Assembly (NCBI GenBank): GCA_019802505.1
Contig: JAFMOC010000002.1
Location: 473,501-537,500, forward strand
Length of the DNA stretch: 64,000 bases
Direction: 5' to 3'
Origin: Corydoras sp. C115
Taxonomy: Eukaryota; Chordata; Actinopteri; Siluriformes; Callichthyidae
Positions 1 through 12,100 of this stretch are shown here, in pieces. The notes beneath the pieces were generated by a model, which was not told the DNA's origin, made no database searches, and was given only the letters and a program-made list of their open reading frames with translations. Position 1 is the stretch's first letter. Each line of letters opens with the position of its first letter. Made by a program: the position numbers and the translations under genes.

Positions 1-3000
1 ATGAGTGGGGTGGAAGTGTATCATGAGAAACAGAGGTTGGAGCTATGCGCCATTCACGCCCTTAACAACGTGCTACAGGAAAAAGTCTTCACCAAGGAGG
101 CTGCAGATGACATCTGTAAGCGGTGAGAGCTATAATAACCATAATGTCATCTGCACCAGTATACCATGTTATTTATTCATAGAAGTTGTAAATTCATGCT
201 TAACTGCTTGTATTACATTTAAGAATGACCTTATATTATGCTGTATATATGTTAACAACAGGTCAGGAGATGCTGGTGGCCGAACCATGATTTTATTTTA
301 TTATATGCCTATAGCAACCAGTAAGTTAATGGTGTGATTTTCTGTACAGGAGGGTGCATTCTCTCGCATTAGAATAGTTTTTATTTGGAAGGATATTCTT
401 TTCATACCATGGCTCAAAAAGTTCTGTTAGAAATCACCATATATTGTGTAATTTTGACATCCCTAGAGACCCTAAATGGACCTTTCTTATTTTCCAATAT
501 TCCAACCCAAATCTTTACACAGCCACCTCATTGCTGAAATCACCAGAGGAACAAAGTGTGTGCCCAGCTATAGATTGCCCAGCCTGTCCTGGGTGTATCT
601 GCCCAGCGCCCGAAACGGTCTCCCCTTGATGGGCATGGGGAATACCCCCCCCCCACCACCACAACCTTAGTACAGGATATCGCGGAAGATAATGGATGGA
701 TATCAGTAGTACCATGTTCTAGAGAACTCTGTAAATAAATGCATTGAATAAAAGGATGTCTTATAAGGAAGTCCAACTGTGGAAATCTTTTGCTTTCCCA
801 GAACCAGTCTGTTTTTTAATCTTCTATTAAGGCTTTTATTTTTGTTCTATTTTCACAGACAAAAAAAAAACCTTTCAAATAAAAATACTTTATTGAATGA
901 AATACTTTATTTGACATCTAAAATGCCCGGAATGAAGAAAAACCTTAAACGTTACTCCATAAAGAATAAAGAGAAAAAAAAAAAATTTGATGCCACTAAT
1001 TTAATTATGTGCCTGAAAACTGAACAGAAAAAGATTCATTTTGTTAAATTGTGCAAAGGCTGTGCTGTAGCATCACACATTGGAGGTCATAAAGTGATGG
1101 AAATATTACCATCGGCCATTGAGCTGCTAAACATTTTAACCCCTTTAACCATCAACCTTTCAGAGTCGGGGTTTGTTCTACTTCACAACAAGGGCTTTTA
1201 TCAGAATTTTGTTATTTTGTTTAAAAACAAAGTGTAATTCTGCATTAAATGAAATTATAATTATAGTCAAATAAAATTCTAAGTTTGTTCGGTTTAATTT
1301 GTATTAATAGATAAAAAAAAAACTTGAATTAACTCTTTAATTGCTAAAAAAAATAAGGGTCTATACCCTTACATATGTGCTAAACAACAACAGAAGAGTC
1401 TTTAAAGGGACCAAATTTCTTAAGAGTTGCATATTATTAATTTAAATTGCGTATCTAAATAAACTGGAACCAAAAGCTCTGATGCACCTCATATTAAATT
1501 TACACCAGTAAACAGAAGTGAAGTTTAACTTATGTTTTGAGTGAGACCCACAGTTTTGCTGCAGGTTTAACAAATGTTGATTTCATTATTAACTGCAGGG
1601 ACCTACATTCTATATTTTATTTTAATTATTTCTTCTGCATTTAATTCCTATTCTGTTAGTTCGATTGGAAATTAATAGTAAATAGATGTTTATGTAATTA
1701 TCATGATTGGCTATAATGTGTTTTTTAAATTGTACTGTGAGACTGTTTGCCCTCCGTCATCAGGCTAGCACCACAATGTGTTGTAAACCCACATCGCTCT
1801 TTTTTGGGGACGGGGAATTATGACGTAAACATCATCATGGCGGCGCTCCAAAGCCGAGACCTGGCAGCAGTTTGGTGGGATAAACGCAGGTGAGTCAAGA
1901 TTTTTTTGTTCTACACCACATCAGTCATATTGACAATCACTGGGCTAATTATTTCATTTACATCACCTAGGTCGGTGCAGATTTTATGGCTGGAGAAAAT
2001 TTACGGGTTCATTTTAAATGTGCCATCACGGGTTTCGTTTGGAATCGTTTCCCTTCCACTAAGGCGCAGACATTGGCTCGCAGTCCGGCAGGTCAATGGG
2101 CAATACTATAACCTGGATTCCAAGCTTAAGGGTCCTATTGCGTTGGAGGAGAAACAGAACTCCGGTAAGTCTTAAACCAGGGTTTTACATCCTGGGCAAA
2201 AAGGGGTCATATTTTAATAACAAATATTAATAATGAAACATGAAACATGACTCTTCTAACAAATTTTGGGTGGAAGAAGAGTAAAAAAGAGTAATGAATA
2301 TTTAGAAAAAAAAAGAGCCCCCACAACACTTGAAAGGTTTCAGCGAAACTTTAGAGTGGGTTTGTGGGACATTTACATTTGCTCACTAGTCCTGTTTTTT
2401 AAAATATTTATTTTCTCTTTCTTAACACAAGTTGACACACCTGCTGAAGGCTCTGCTAATGATCATTGTTCAGCCTTGATATGCGACATCGTGGAATGTG
2501 GCCTTAGTGACTATCAGCAAAAATCTGGCAGAAATCAGTAACTAACTGAACATTCAGTTATTGGACCATATTTTAGAGATGTATAGTGTGCTGTCAACCA
2601 TGCAGTTGATATAGGACATGTCAGTGTGTCTTTGCTATTGTAATGACAGGAAAAGTACACCTGTACAACTTGTGCACTTTTAGGAGTAGTGTGCAATAAA
2701 TCAATTAGCATGTGACTTGCCATTCTCTTTAAGAGCCAGATTTGACTTTGGTAGATTATGCTATATTCCCCATAAGGAATTCCAATGTACTGTGACTGAA
2801 GAACACACAGTATAGTGTCGTCTGTATATGCAATCTCAGTGCAAATGCAGTGATATTTAATATAGTTCAGTGGTGTAGATGCAACAACGACTTGACTATT
2901 GATATCTGTCTAGGTTGTTTTAGTCAGTGGGGCCACCTGTGTTTTCTTTTGTCAGGACAGCAATACACCATAAATTTACATGAACTCACCTTGAGACCAC

Positions 3001-3271
3001 CACACCCACCAGCACTGTTATTTCAGCAAGACAGGCACAAGGAATGAAAATGGACTGTTGGCTGGGTGTAAGATAGCAATAAGCATCAGGATGTGCATTG
3101 CACAGGGTGTAAGAGGGGTCTATGTGTTCCTTTTTATATATTAATTGCTTTTTCTTTTGCCCTCATTCTAGGTCATTTCTCAGCGAGCAGCTGTCTCAGG
3201 ATGTTGCGGAGATGCTTCTTGTTGTCCAAAAAGAGGTGGAAGAAGATGGGACATGGCTCATTCCTGATTAG
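1..3271 (+). CDS. josd2: Josephin domain deubiquitinase, JOSD2 (4 coding exons)
   Basis: Coding exons are join(1..122, 1764..1889, 1971..2168, 3172..3271), 181 residues plus TAG; human JOSD2 has 188. The family are cysteine proteases that cleave ubiquitin chains. The Josephin triad is visible: Cys16 in LELCAIHALNN, His117 in LRRRHWLAVRQ and Asp132 in YYNLDSK. Exon 2 encodes the conserved NPHRSFLGTGNYDVN and AAVWWDKRR blocks; exon 4 encodes FLSEQLSQDVAEMLLVV and ends in GTWLIPD. The start is the ATG at base 1, a few residues before the conserved YHEKQRLELC, so the protein is probably complete, although the 5' UTR and promoter lie outside the window. Exons 1, 2 and 4 have normal splice sites. 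Exon 3 must end at 2168, before the weak donor GTCTTA, to stay in frame; the stronger GTAAGT four bases upstream would shift the frame. Introns 1 and 3 hold only repeats and AT-rich DNA. The gene is tail to tail with ttyh1. I am very sure of the family and fairly sure of JOSD2 over JOSD1. Confidence 0.93.
123..1763. other. josd2 intron 1
   Basis: Intron DNA. Apart from the truncated SINE at 555-704 it is AT-rich, with short A runs. A 152-codon + strand frame at 779-1237 has no recognisable domain, is lysine-, leucine- and phenylalanine-rich from AT bias, and is not supported as a gene. Confidence 0.7.
555..704 (+). mobile_element. tRNA-derived SINE, 5'-truncated
   Basis: Only the 3' part is present, from GTGTGCCCAGC through GTGTATCTGCCCAGCGCCCG and GATGGGCATGGGGAA to the tail GATAATGGATGGATAT. 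The tRNA-like head is missing. It is in josd2 intron 1. Confidence 0.75.
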
Positions 3272-3659
3272 TGCAGGAACTGCTCTCTTGCACCCGGAAG
3301 TTTATAGTGCAAATTGGGAGGCTAATGCACGTCAGAATTCTGACTCTTGACGGCAAGTCTTTTTTGTGGAGCAACATTACCAAAGAAAAAAAGAGGTTGC
3401 ACAAAACACCAGACTAATCTGAATGAGAGTTTTGTTACTAGACTGCTATATCTGCCGGAATCTTTTTTTTTTTTCCTTCTACCCCTTTTCTTTTTTGTGT
3501 TATCTTTTACTGAGTCTCAGGTCAAGTAACAAAACAAAGCGCTTTCAATACTACATGCTTCCAATATTCTAAATCTATGCACTGCTGAGTTTGTTGAAGG
3601 TGTGTTCTGCACTAAAAGTGCACAAACCCAGTTTGTCTTTGTAAAGGAATAGTAGCACA

Positions 3660-4265
3660 TTGTTTTATTTTAGGTTTATGATTAACGGTTCCATTTTTAT
3701 CAGTTCCACTTATCATAATCGATGAACAGACTAGTCCATATGTTTCTCTTTGGGACAAATTTTGTAAGTCCCCATTACTCGGTTTTTTAATGATCAGGAC
3801 CACTACAGAGCCGGTATTATTTGGGTGGTGGTTGAGTCTTAGCACTGCAGTGAAATTGGAGTTGATGTTGTGTTGGTGTATGTCATGCAAGTGAATCAGA
3901 CAGCAGTGCTGGCCGAACTGCTGACTACCACCAACCTGTACAACACCTTCTGTCTGATTGTTGAGCACTAAGGTACATGTATTTAAAAGAGTACAAATTG
4001 ATTAAATAGTGTGTAAAACTCCAGCAGCAACACACACACTGACACAGCACCACATCTGTATTACTGTAGTGCTGGAAATCATCTACAATAATACTGTTCT
4101 GTTCTGTGGGGGTCCTGATCATGGGAGAACAGATAAAAGCAGAATAACAGAGTGTGTAGATGAATAGATGGACTACAGTATGTAATTGTACAGTATTGAT
4201 ATGGGAAGTGAAGCTGATAAAATGAACATAGAAGTATACCTAATGCTGTGTGTGTGTATGTATGT
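3660..4265. repeat. Foldback repeat (long inverted arms)
   Basis: The left arm (3680-3915: ATTTTTATCAGTTCCACTTA, then CTAGTCCATATGTTTCTC, TATTATTTGGGTGGTGG, CAGACAGCAGTGCTGG) is the rough reverse complement of the right arm (4010-4225: AAACTCCAGCAGCAACACAC, then GGGGGTCCTGATCATGG, GATGGACTACAGTATGTAAT, AGTGAAGCTGATAAAATG). The family recurs through the window. No coding capacity is seen. It lies downstream of josd2. Confidence 0.7.
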
Positions 4266-4502
4266 ATATATTGAAACCAGAGGTGTGTGTTTGGTTTGCT
4301 ATGTTCTCACATTAACAGGATGTAAATGAAACATTGTTCATTAATAAAGCTAAGTTTATTTCTATTAAATAAACAAAATGAGTGCCCAGAATATGTCGTT
4401 TAATAAAGTGAACTTTGGTATGACCGAATTAATAAACGATTGTATGAAAACAAACATTTATTTAATATTATTTATCATCATTTGGCCCTAAATAAATCTG
4501 AT

Positions 4503-4745
4503 CTCATCTCATTATCTTCTGCTCAATCCTCTACTAGGGTCGTGGGGGAGGAGAAGGTTTCTGGCGCTGGGCAGACACTATACACACACACTATACAGGA
4601 AGAAATTTAGAACCAACAATTTACCCTGAATCCATGTTTTTAAACTGTGGGAGAAAACCCACACAGACACAAGGAGAACATGTAAACGCCACCTAGATCG
4701 GGATTTGAATTTGGCACTGAGAGGCAAACGTGCTAACTACTACAC
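4503..4745 (-). mobile_element. tRNA-derived SINE, decayed
   Basis: Minus-strand copy: TCTCATTATCTTCTGCTCAA at the 3' tail side, AAACTGTGGGAGAAAACCCA in the body and GAGAGGCAAACGTGCTAAC at the head (box A side). Internal deletions are present. It is downstream of josd2. Confidence 0.7.
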
Positions 4746-4854
4746 TTTTGTTAATGAAACAATAGCAAAATGGCTAGTGTTGCATTATATAACATTGACA
4801 CATTTTATTCATTTGACTGGGGGAAAAAATGACAAACTGATATCCATATTGTGA

Positions 4855-5285
4855 AACTCACATTGTATGGACAATACCCGAACACATTGTAGCTACAGGA
4901 ATGTTTATGATGTCCTATTTTAGGTTGGTATCCTGTGCTGCTGTAACATCTTTAAAATTTGAAGCTTGTTGCATTTATCCAGCAGTGTGTTTGCGAGGTC
5001 AGACACTGATGCGGGATGAGAGTTTACAGTTACAAATTTATTCCAAAGATGTTTGGTGGGGTTGTGAGGTCAGGGCTCTGTGTGAGCCATGTCAAGTTTT
5101 TTGCCACCAAATTCACCCAAACATGTCTTTATGGACATTGCTTTGGCAACAGGGGCTCAGTCTTGCTGGAGAAGAAAATTACATTCCCCAAACTTTTTAT
5201 TATTTTTTTAAAGATAAGTATACAGTGGCCCAAAATGTATGATCAGGTGTTTAAACTTCTACACATGTGGTAATGACTATGAATA
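4855..5285 (-). mobile_element. Tc1-type relic (family 2)
   Basis: On the - strand the segment around 5050-5200 matches the pattern of the family 2 transposase (GTCAGGGCTCTGTGTGAGCC, ATGTCTTTATGGACATTGCT, GTCTTGCTGGAGAAG). It lies between josd2 and ttyh1 and has no intact frame. Confidence 0.6.
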
Positions 5286-6059
5286 AAACACCTGAATAAA
5301 GTGGCTAGTTTAAATAAAGTTAGGATTTATTTAGATCTAAGCTGTAAAAATGTAAGCTGTTAAGCTACTTTCCAATTATGCACTGTGGTAATAGAAGCAG
5401 TGTAATTATGATGTAGTTATAATGTCATCATCTGAGGAAAGACTTTTTTGTGCCATTAAACAAAACACATTTTTTTCATTTTTCATTATTTTATTAGTCT
5501 CTGTAGTGAAAAGGAGGCCATTCAAGGTTTTGAGATTAACACAAGTTAAAGAGGAAAAAGTGGATCAATACAAGTGGTGTGTGTATATTATGTGTGTGTT
5601 AACACAAAAAAGACCTTAACACACAAAATTGACACTGAAAGACAATAGTGTTTTATTTTACATTATACTAATACCCAAATGAGTAAGCACATTCCTGCAA
5701 AATGGGTCAGATGCAGGCCGATAAGTATCTCTGCAACTAAAGCAACTAATTTTTAAGTCTTATTTTTATAGTCTTATTAAAAATTTAAATAAATAAAAAT
5801 AAAAAATGCCCACTTGTTGCTGTCAGGCACTGATTCATATTTAATTCATAGGCAAAAAAGGATTAGACCCAAGATTATAACATTAAGTTTTTAATGGTCC
5901 TAAACAAGAAGTCATTGGTCAGAAAATAAGCCTTTTAATTAAGCATACAAAATATGGGCAAACATATTGAGAACCTTACATTTTACATTTATGACATCCC
6001 GTTTTATGTGTTGGTCCCTCCAGCTTCCATCATTTGCCTTTATAGACCACACTTATTCT

Positions 6060-6400
6060 CCAGCCATCCATTATCTTCCGCTTTATCCTATATTAGGGTC
6101 GCAGGGGGGGTGCCAAAGCCATCCAGGGGAGAACGTCTCGGGCACTGGGCAGATTCATGCAGGACAGGGTGCCAATCTATCACTGGGCACACATTTACTC
6201 ACACAGACACATTCTATATGGGGCGATTTTGAGAATTCACTTGACCTTGATCCATGTTTTTGGACTGTGGGAGGAAACCGGAGAACCCTAAGGAAACCCA
6301 CGTGGACACGGGGAGAACATGGAAACTCCACCCAGATGGGGATTTGAACCGGAATCCCTAGTGCTCAGAGGCGAACGTGCTAACCACTAAGCCACCGTCA
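6060..6400 (-). mobile_element. tRNA-derived SINE, near full length
   Basis: Minus-strand copy running from the tail (CCATCCATTATCTTCCGC) through the body to the head, where GGATTTGAACCGGAATCCC (box B region) and GTGCTAACCACTAAGCCACC (box A region) are visible. Confidence 0.85.
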
Positions 6401-8009
6401 GACTGTTAAAAAACATTTGACTGCAAGTAACTGTGTACAACTCAAATTTCATTTGACTTCTGCCCTTTAGGTTTGGTGGTGAGTGTGAGGGTTTAAAATT
6501 TACACCACTAACATTATTGGATGTCCCTTTAAACCTCCTACTGTGCTGATGAGGGACAGTTGCTTGCTGCTGCAATTTGTCAATACAAGATTGTGCCTGC
6601 CCTCTACATGTACGTTTTCTAGCACATCCTTGTTCATCTGGAGGGTGAATTGCAGCCTTGATGAGACAAATCAAATGAATTTAATTTATCTATTGGGGCT
6701 TGTTCCTGCAGTGTGACACTTTGGAAGTTAACCATCACTATGATTTCAATGGTGACCAATATTCCCTTTCCGCTCATGATCATTGCGCAGCATTAGAAAG
6801 ATTAGAACATGCTCCTGCTGTAAACTCACTAGATATTGAAAAATGCACTGAAATAGTCAGGTGTCTATAGTCCTTATTTCCACTGGCGTTTATTGTCACA
6901 CTTCCTAACAAACCACTTTTTAGTTGTCCCACAAATCTGCACTGAATTCCAAGTAATTTTAGACTCACATGCACTTACACACACAGCTCTCACGTGTCAG
7001 TGCTGACTCTCACCTTCTTCAATCTACAGCCCTCTCTATGTTTTCGGGAGCTCTTTTCTCCACTTTATCTACTGACACACAGACACAATTAATAGAACCC
7101 AAAGTCGATGAGTGAAGTACCAAGCACCTCTTTCATTTTCTCAGCTTCGCCCTTCATTCATGAACTGATCTCTGATTCACACTGCTGCTGTGTTCTGGTG
7201 CATTGCACTGTGGATTTTCAGAAATTTCCACATGGGATTTTGTCTTAATCCACTGCCAATTCAGCACAGTGAAAAACAGGTATGCAAAAATAAAAATGCC
7301 ACAATTGTGTGTGGACAGGAGGCCAAAATGTCTTGTTCATTTTCTGACCAATAATTTGACTAGATGGACCTTTAGATGATTTGTATTATACAACTTTGAG
7401 TTTGACCCTTTTTTTCCTCAGGTGTGTAATGTACTAGTGAATTGCAAAATGTAATTGATTTAATCATCACTTTAGTAAATGTGACTGCGAATTGTGACTT
7501 CCTTTGGCTACAACATCATTTATCTTAAACATTCAGTTCACCTTATAGGTACACTTTATAAAGTGTTATCAGAGCCATATATTCAATCTATTATGAAAAT
7601 ATTATTTTATATTATAATTGTGATGAATATATTTATATATATATTACAGTTTTGATTTCTTACTTTTAGTTTAGTACTAAACTTTTCAAAGTTTTTTAAT
7701 GGATGTGATTTGCTTTGTGTGGGACCCGGTTTAAAATCAGCAATGGAAATATCTGCTTCTCAGCATATTAAGTTTATTTGTTGATCCATAAAAACTCTTG
7801 AATAGTGGTTAAAGTGTTTGCATTGATCTGAAGACACTATTCTTCTGTCAAATATTACATTTATCTACTCTGCATTCTTTTAAAATATATAGCAATTTAA
7901 TTAAGTTCACATCCTTTTTTCTATATTGTTTCTATGCTATTCCATTTTATCTGTACTTTGTAGTTCCATAATTACATACTCTGATAATTAGGTACTATCC
8001 AGATAATAA

Positions 8010-8430
8010 AAAATGTACTGCAGTGACACTGACATGATTGTACATCTGATGGTATGAGTGGATCATTAGACATATCTACCATATTTTTTCACCATGAAGA
8101 TATTAAGTCAGACACAGTAGCTCATCTATCATTGCAGTTTGCTCCAGCAGCACTGCTGTGTCTGATTTGCTGTGTGCTAAACACACACTGACACCACACA
8201 TCAGTGTTACTACAGTGTTAGGAATCAACACCAAATAGTACATGCCCCTTGGCAGTCAATTAAGTACTTATTCCAAAGTGAAATTAAATGAAAATATCAT
8301 GGTATGTAAAGAAACAGACTGACTAAAATCTGTATTTGTAGAACTACAAAGTACATCTGTATGGTAAGTGGAACTAATAAAATGAAGAGTAAATGTAGAA
8401 ACATGTAGATATACCTAATAAAGTTGGTGC
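8010..8430. repeat. Foldback-family repeat, mostly right arm
   Basis: It contains CAGCAGCACTGCTGTGTCTG, ACACACACTGACACCACACA, AACAGACTGACTAAAATCTG, TAGAACTACAAAGTACATCT and TGGTAAGTGGAACTAATAAA in the family order. The left arm is only partly recognisable. Confidence 0.6.
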
Positions 8431-9179
8431 TAAGGGTAGTTCAGTTAGGGAGGTTTTAAAGGATGTTTTTATTAAATAAATTGACTCTAATTTGCAGATT
8501 TGTGCTCCATCAGTTGAGAAATAAAATATTGCTCTGTACATTATGCTACTGCACTGCTGTCAGTGGCAGATGACGTTGATTACAAAGATTTTTACCCTGT
8601 CAGAAGCCTTTGGCGAGGCTAAATGTACTGGCTGCTAGTCCTCATTTTTTACTCTTGTCATGTTCATACCATTTAAATTGTAAGCATTCAAAGTGTGTTA
8701 ACACTCAACAAATTACTTACAGTAAATATACAGTATATTATTTAAATAATATCAGAGGGTATAGAAGATAATATAGAATTCCACCTATAAAATGGTACAG
8801 TCCAATATTTAGAAAAGAGAAACAAAAGGGAACAAATTACCCATTATAATATAAGATCATATAGAGAAACTGTGCTATTTTCTGGGACTTGCCATACACA
8901 AATATAAAAACTCCAGAACAAAATGGAATACATCCAAAAATGGACCACTACAGTAACAACAGTATGGTAAAATCAGTACCATTTTGAATACAGCCCACCT
9001 GTGTAGAACAGTAGTAGGAAACAAAGGTGGCTTCTTGATTTTCAATAGTACTGGAATTACCTCAAGGATTTGAAACATCATACACAACTTTATATTAGTC
9101 TCATTTCAGTAAAGTGTCCTTCAATATTAAAACTAAATATTTGCTATATATCATATTTTCAATATTCCATACATACAAA

Positions 9180-12100
9180 TTAGCGTAAATAGCGGTTCCT
9201 TGAATGGTTGTGGTTGGGGTGTGATTGACTACCCGTATAGCCTGTCAGCATGCTGGGAGAGTACTGTACTTTCATGAAGCCACAGTTGGTTTTGGATAGA
9301 CAGACAGCGCCATGGAGACAGACAGATCCGGAATAGGACAGATGCAAAGTAAAGAAGAAACAAAACAAGAGCAAATGTCAGTACACAGACAGTCTGGAAT
9401 GAAATCCTTCTATGAGACCCTGATTTACTGGAAAATCACACACAATAACTAAAACAATAAGATGGAAAACATTTTAAAACTCATATTTAAGAATGTATCA
9501 AAATCCACAGGGCGTGTCCATGAAAAGAATTTAGCACAGAGATTTCATAAGTAGTGAGATGCTCTGACAAATCTGTTTTACTTCATTTCAGAAACTTTCT
9601 GACATGTTTGAGGAAGTCCAGCTGAACATGTCGTTCTGCCTTAAAATGAATAGCTATCGTGTCCTAACATCCATCCACAGAAGACCCAGGGTGTACTAAA
9701 AACAGTCCCCACACCAGTATACCACCAATACCAGCCTGAGCTTTTAAAACTCACAGAACGGATTTATTAATTCATGAAGCTTGTGCCAAATTGTGAGCAT
9801 CCCATTAGTATGATGCAACTGAAGTCTGGATTCCAATGTTTATCTTTATTTCTCACTAAATCAGATTTTGTTCTTTTGCCCACTTGTCTTTCAGCCTTTT
9901 TGTCTGCTGTTGTAGCACAATCGGACATGTTAGTCAGAGCACTATGTTGTATTTGGCTGCAATTTGCTAACGTGCCACCTGTTAGTCGGAAAATTCTTCA
10001 TTATTTTTTTGTTGATCTCCTAAGTAAAGTTCTGATTTTATTGGATTTTTCCTCTCTATCACATTATTCCCAGTATACTCTCCTATAAGATGCTGGTGTT
10101 CAGCCAGTTTCAGTAAGTGGACTATTATCATTGACTTTGTGTCAGTAAGATAACTGATCCTGATTAATCTGTATCAGTGCAACACAAACTAACACATGAC
10201 CATCATAATTAGTATTAGTGCAGTGATAAGAATCATCCACCACTTAACTAACACCATGTTGTGACCTTGTGGGGGTTCTAACCATTAGAACCAATGACAT
10301 ATGTAAAGAAACAGATATACTACAGTCTAATTGTAGAATTATATTGTGCATCTTGACTTGATATTGTGCTGTTTTTTTCCACAACCTTTGTAATGTGTCT
10401 GCATTTTTTATATGCATTACAGCATTGATTTTTCACATAATCTTGTATGATGATAGAGATTTGTACCACTGCACAAATTCTGTGCCAGGACATCCCAAAC
10501 ATTATAGGTTAAGGTTCAGGACCAATCCATGTGTGAAAATGAAAATGATGTCTCACGATCATGATGTCTTTTTCACAAATTGAAACTTCTTTAACAGATT
10601 AATTTTTTTCCCATGACTACAGGATGTGTCTTTCTGTTAACAAATGAGAAGCTACTCACTGCATCACTTACACTTTAATAACTTGTAGCAGTTGAAACAT
10701 AATTACCCACGTAGTAATTATCCAATGAGAGGCTCTTACCTATTTGGTTAAATTTTTTTGGACAGGCAGTATATTTAGTAAGTGGAAGTGATAAAATGGA
10801 CAATGAGTGAAGAAAACAGGAGGCGTAGTTAATATAGTGGTTGGTGCTTATATACCTCAAAAAACCACCAATTAAACTATTTAAATGCCAGAAGAGTAAT
10901 GTTATACAATAAATATATTTGGTTCCACAAATTAGTCTTTTTGAAAATCATTCAATAGTTTTCTTCTCTTGCATTTTATGCCAATCAATTAATCAAAACC
11001 ACTTCTGACACCTTGTGTTTATCAGTGTGTATAGGCACAAATCGCATTTAAAACCCTGTACGCAGTTCAGAACAATGAGAATGGCATGAGTCATGATGAT
11101 GCCACACATACAGGGGGACTCACAGAGGGGGGTGGGGACTGTCTGTCACTCAGAAGCAGGCTCTCATAACCAGGGTTGCCATTGGAGGAAGCGTTTGGAG
11201 TCCTGCATAGAGATACAGAGAGAAAGGCAAAAGGAATTGAGGGAGGACAGGATGTCAGGGATGGAGAGACAAAAGGGCCACATGGAGTTATGGAGTGAGG
11301 GATGAGAGATGGGACCAAGGATGGATAAAGAAAAGTTAGAGGATAGTTAGAGGACAGAAATGAAGACATCTAAAACAACCCACTAATCACAATAAACCAG
11401 CAGTGGCCTTTCTAAGAGATGAGGAGCGGGGTGCTTGCTACAGGCAGCAGGAAAATGCAAGAGGGCAGTGCAAAAGGCTCATTAATATTGTATACAATTG
11501 TTAAGATTGATCATTCATTGACCCCCTTACACACTTGCTCTTGGAAAAAATTCTGCAGAAATGCTGCGGCCCAAGCAAAAAAGGAAACGTGCATATGCAG
11601 CAAAGTAAAAAAGCAGTAGGACACAGAACAGCAAAAAACAAGATGCTAAGAGCGCAAGCTTGTTTTGTTGGTAATGTTGGAGGAGCTGTGGGTTTACCTA
11701 AAGACTTTCATATCAGATCGCCTCTGTCACATTCGCGTCTGTCTTGAAATGCCGGACAGACAATTAGACAGACACACAGACAGACAGACAGATCTCTTCA
11801 GCTGTGTCTGGTCTTTCTGGCTGAACTGAACTCTACATATCCACCTGTCTGTATGTCTGTCTGGGTGTGTCTTTGTGTATGGAGCTGTCTGTGATTCGTC
11901 TATGCATCTGTAAAGAGCTTCATGACTTTGATTGTCAGTGTGCATGTGTCTCTGTCTACAGTCAAATACAATATATTGACAAAAGAAATGTAACAGAAGC
12001 ATTTAGAGCATTTCATTATAACTTGGCCACCTTTGCAGCTTCCGCTTTTTTGGGAAGGCTTTCTATTGGATTTTAGATTTTAGAGTGAGTCTGTGAGAAT

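Larger units (their letters stand above)
3272..9179. other. josd2-ttyh1 intergenic region (3' ends of both genes)
   Basis: It contains the 3' UTRs of both converging genes, but their ends are not obvious. AATAAA signals at about 4344 and 4367 are candidates for josd2, though repeats lie in between. The rest is a foldback repeat, two SINEs, a Tc1 relic and AT-rich unique sequence (5290-6050, 6400-8000 and 8430-9170) with no feature I can support. Confidence 0.6.

Noticed and set aside
779..1237. 152-codon + strand frame in josd2 intron 1
   Set aside because: AT-driven lysine, phenylalanine and leucine composition, no domain, no promoter or splice context, and it lies in an intron.
11091..11123. 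Treating the TGA at 11091 as the only ttyh1 stop
   Set aside because: The donor GTGAGT at 11123 and the exon at 9180-9263 restore the conserved YSPSM tail in phase, so the spliced form is preferred. The read-through form is kept as an alternative finding.
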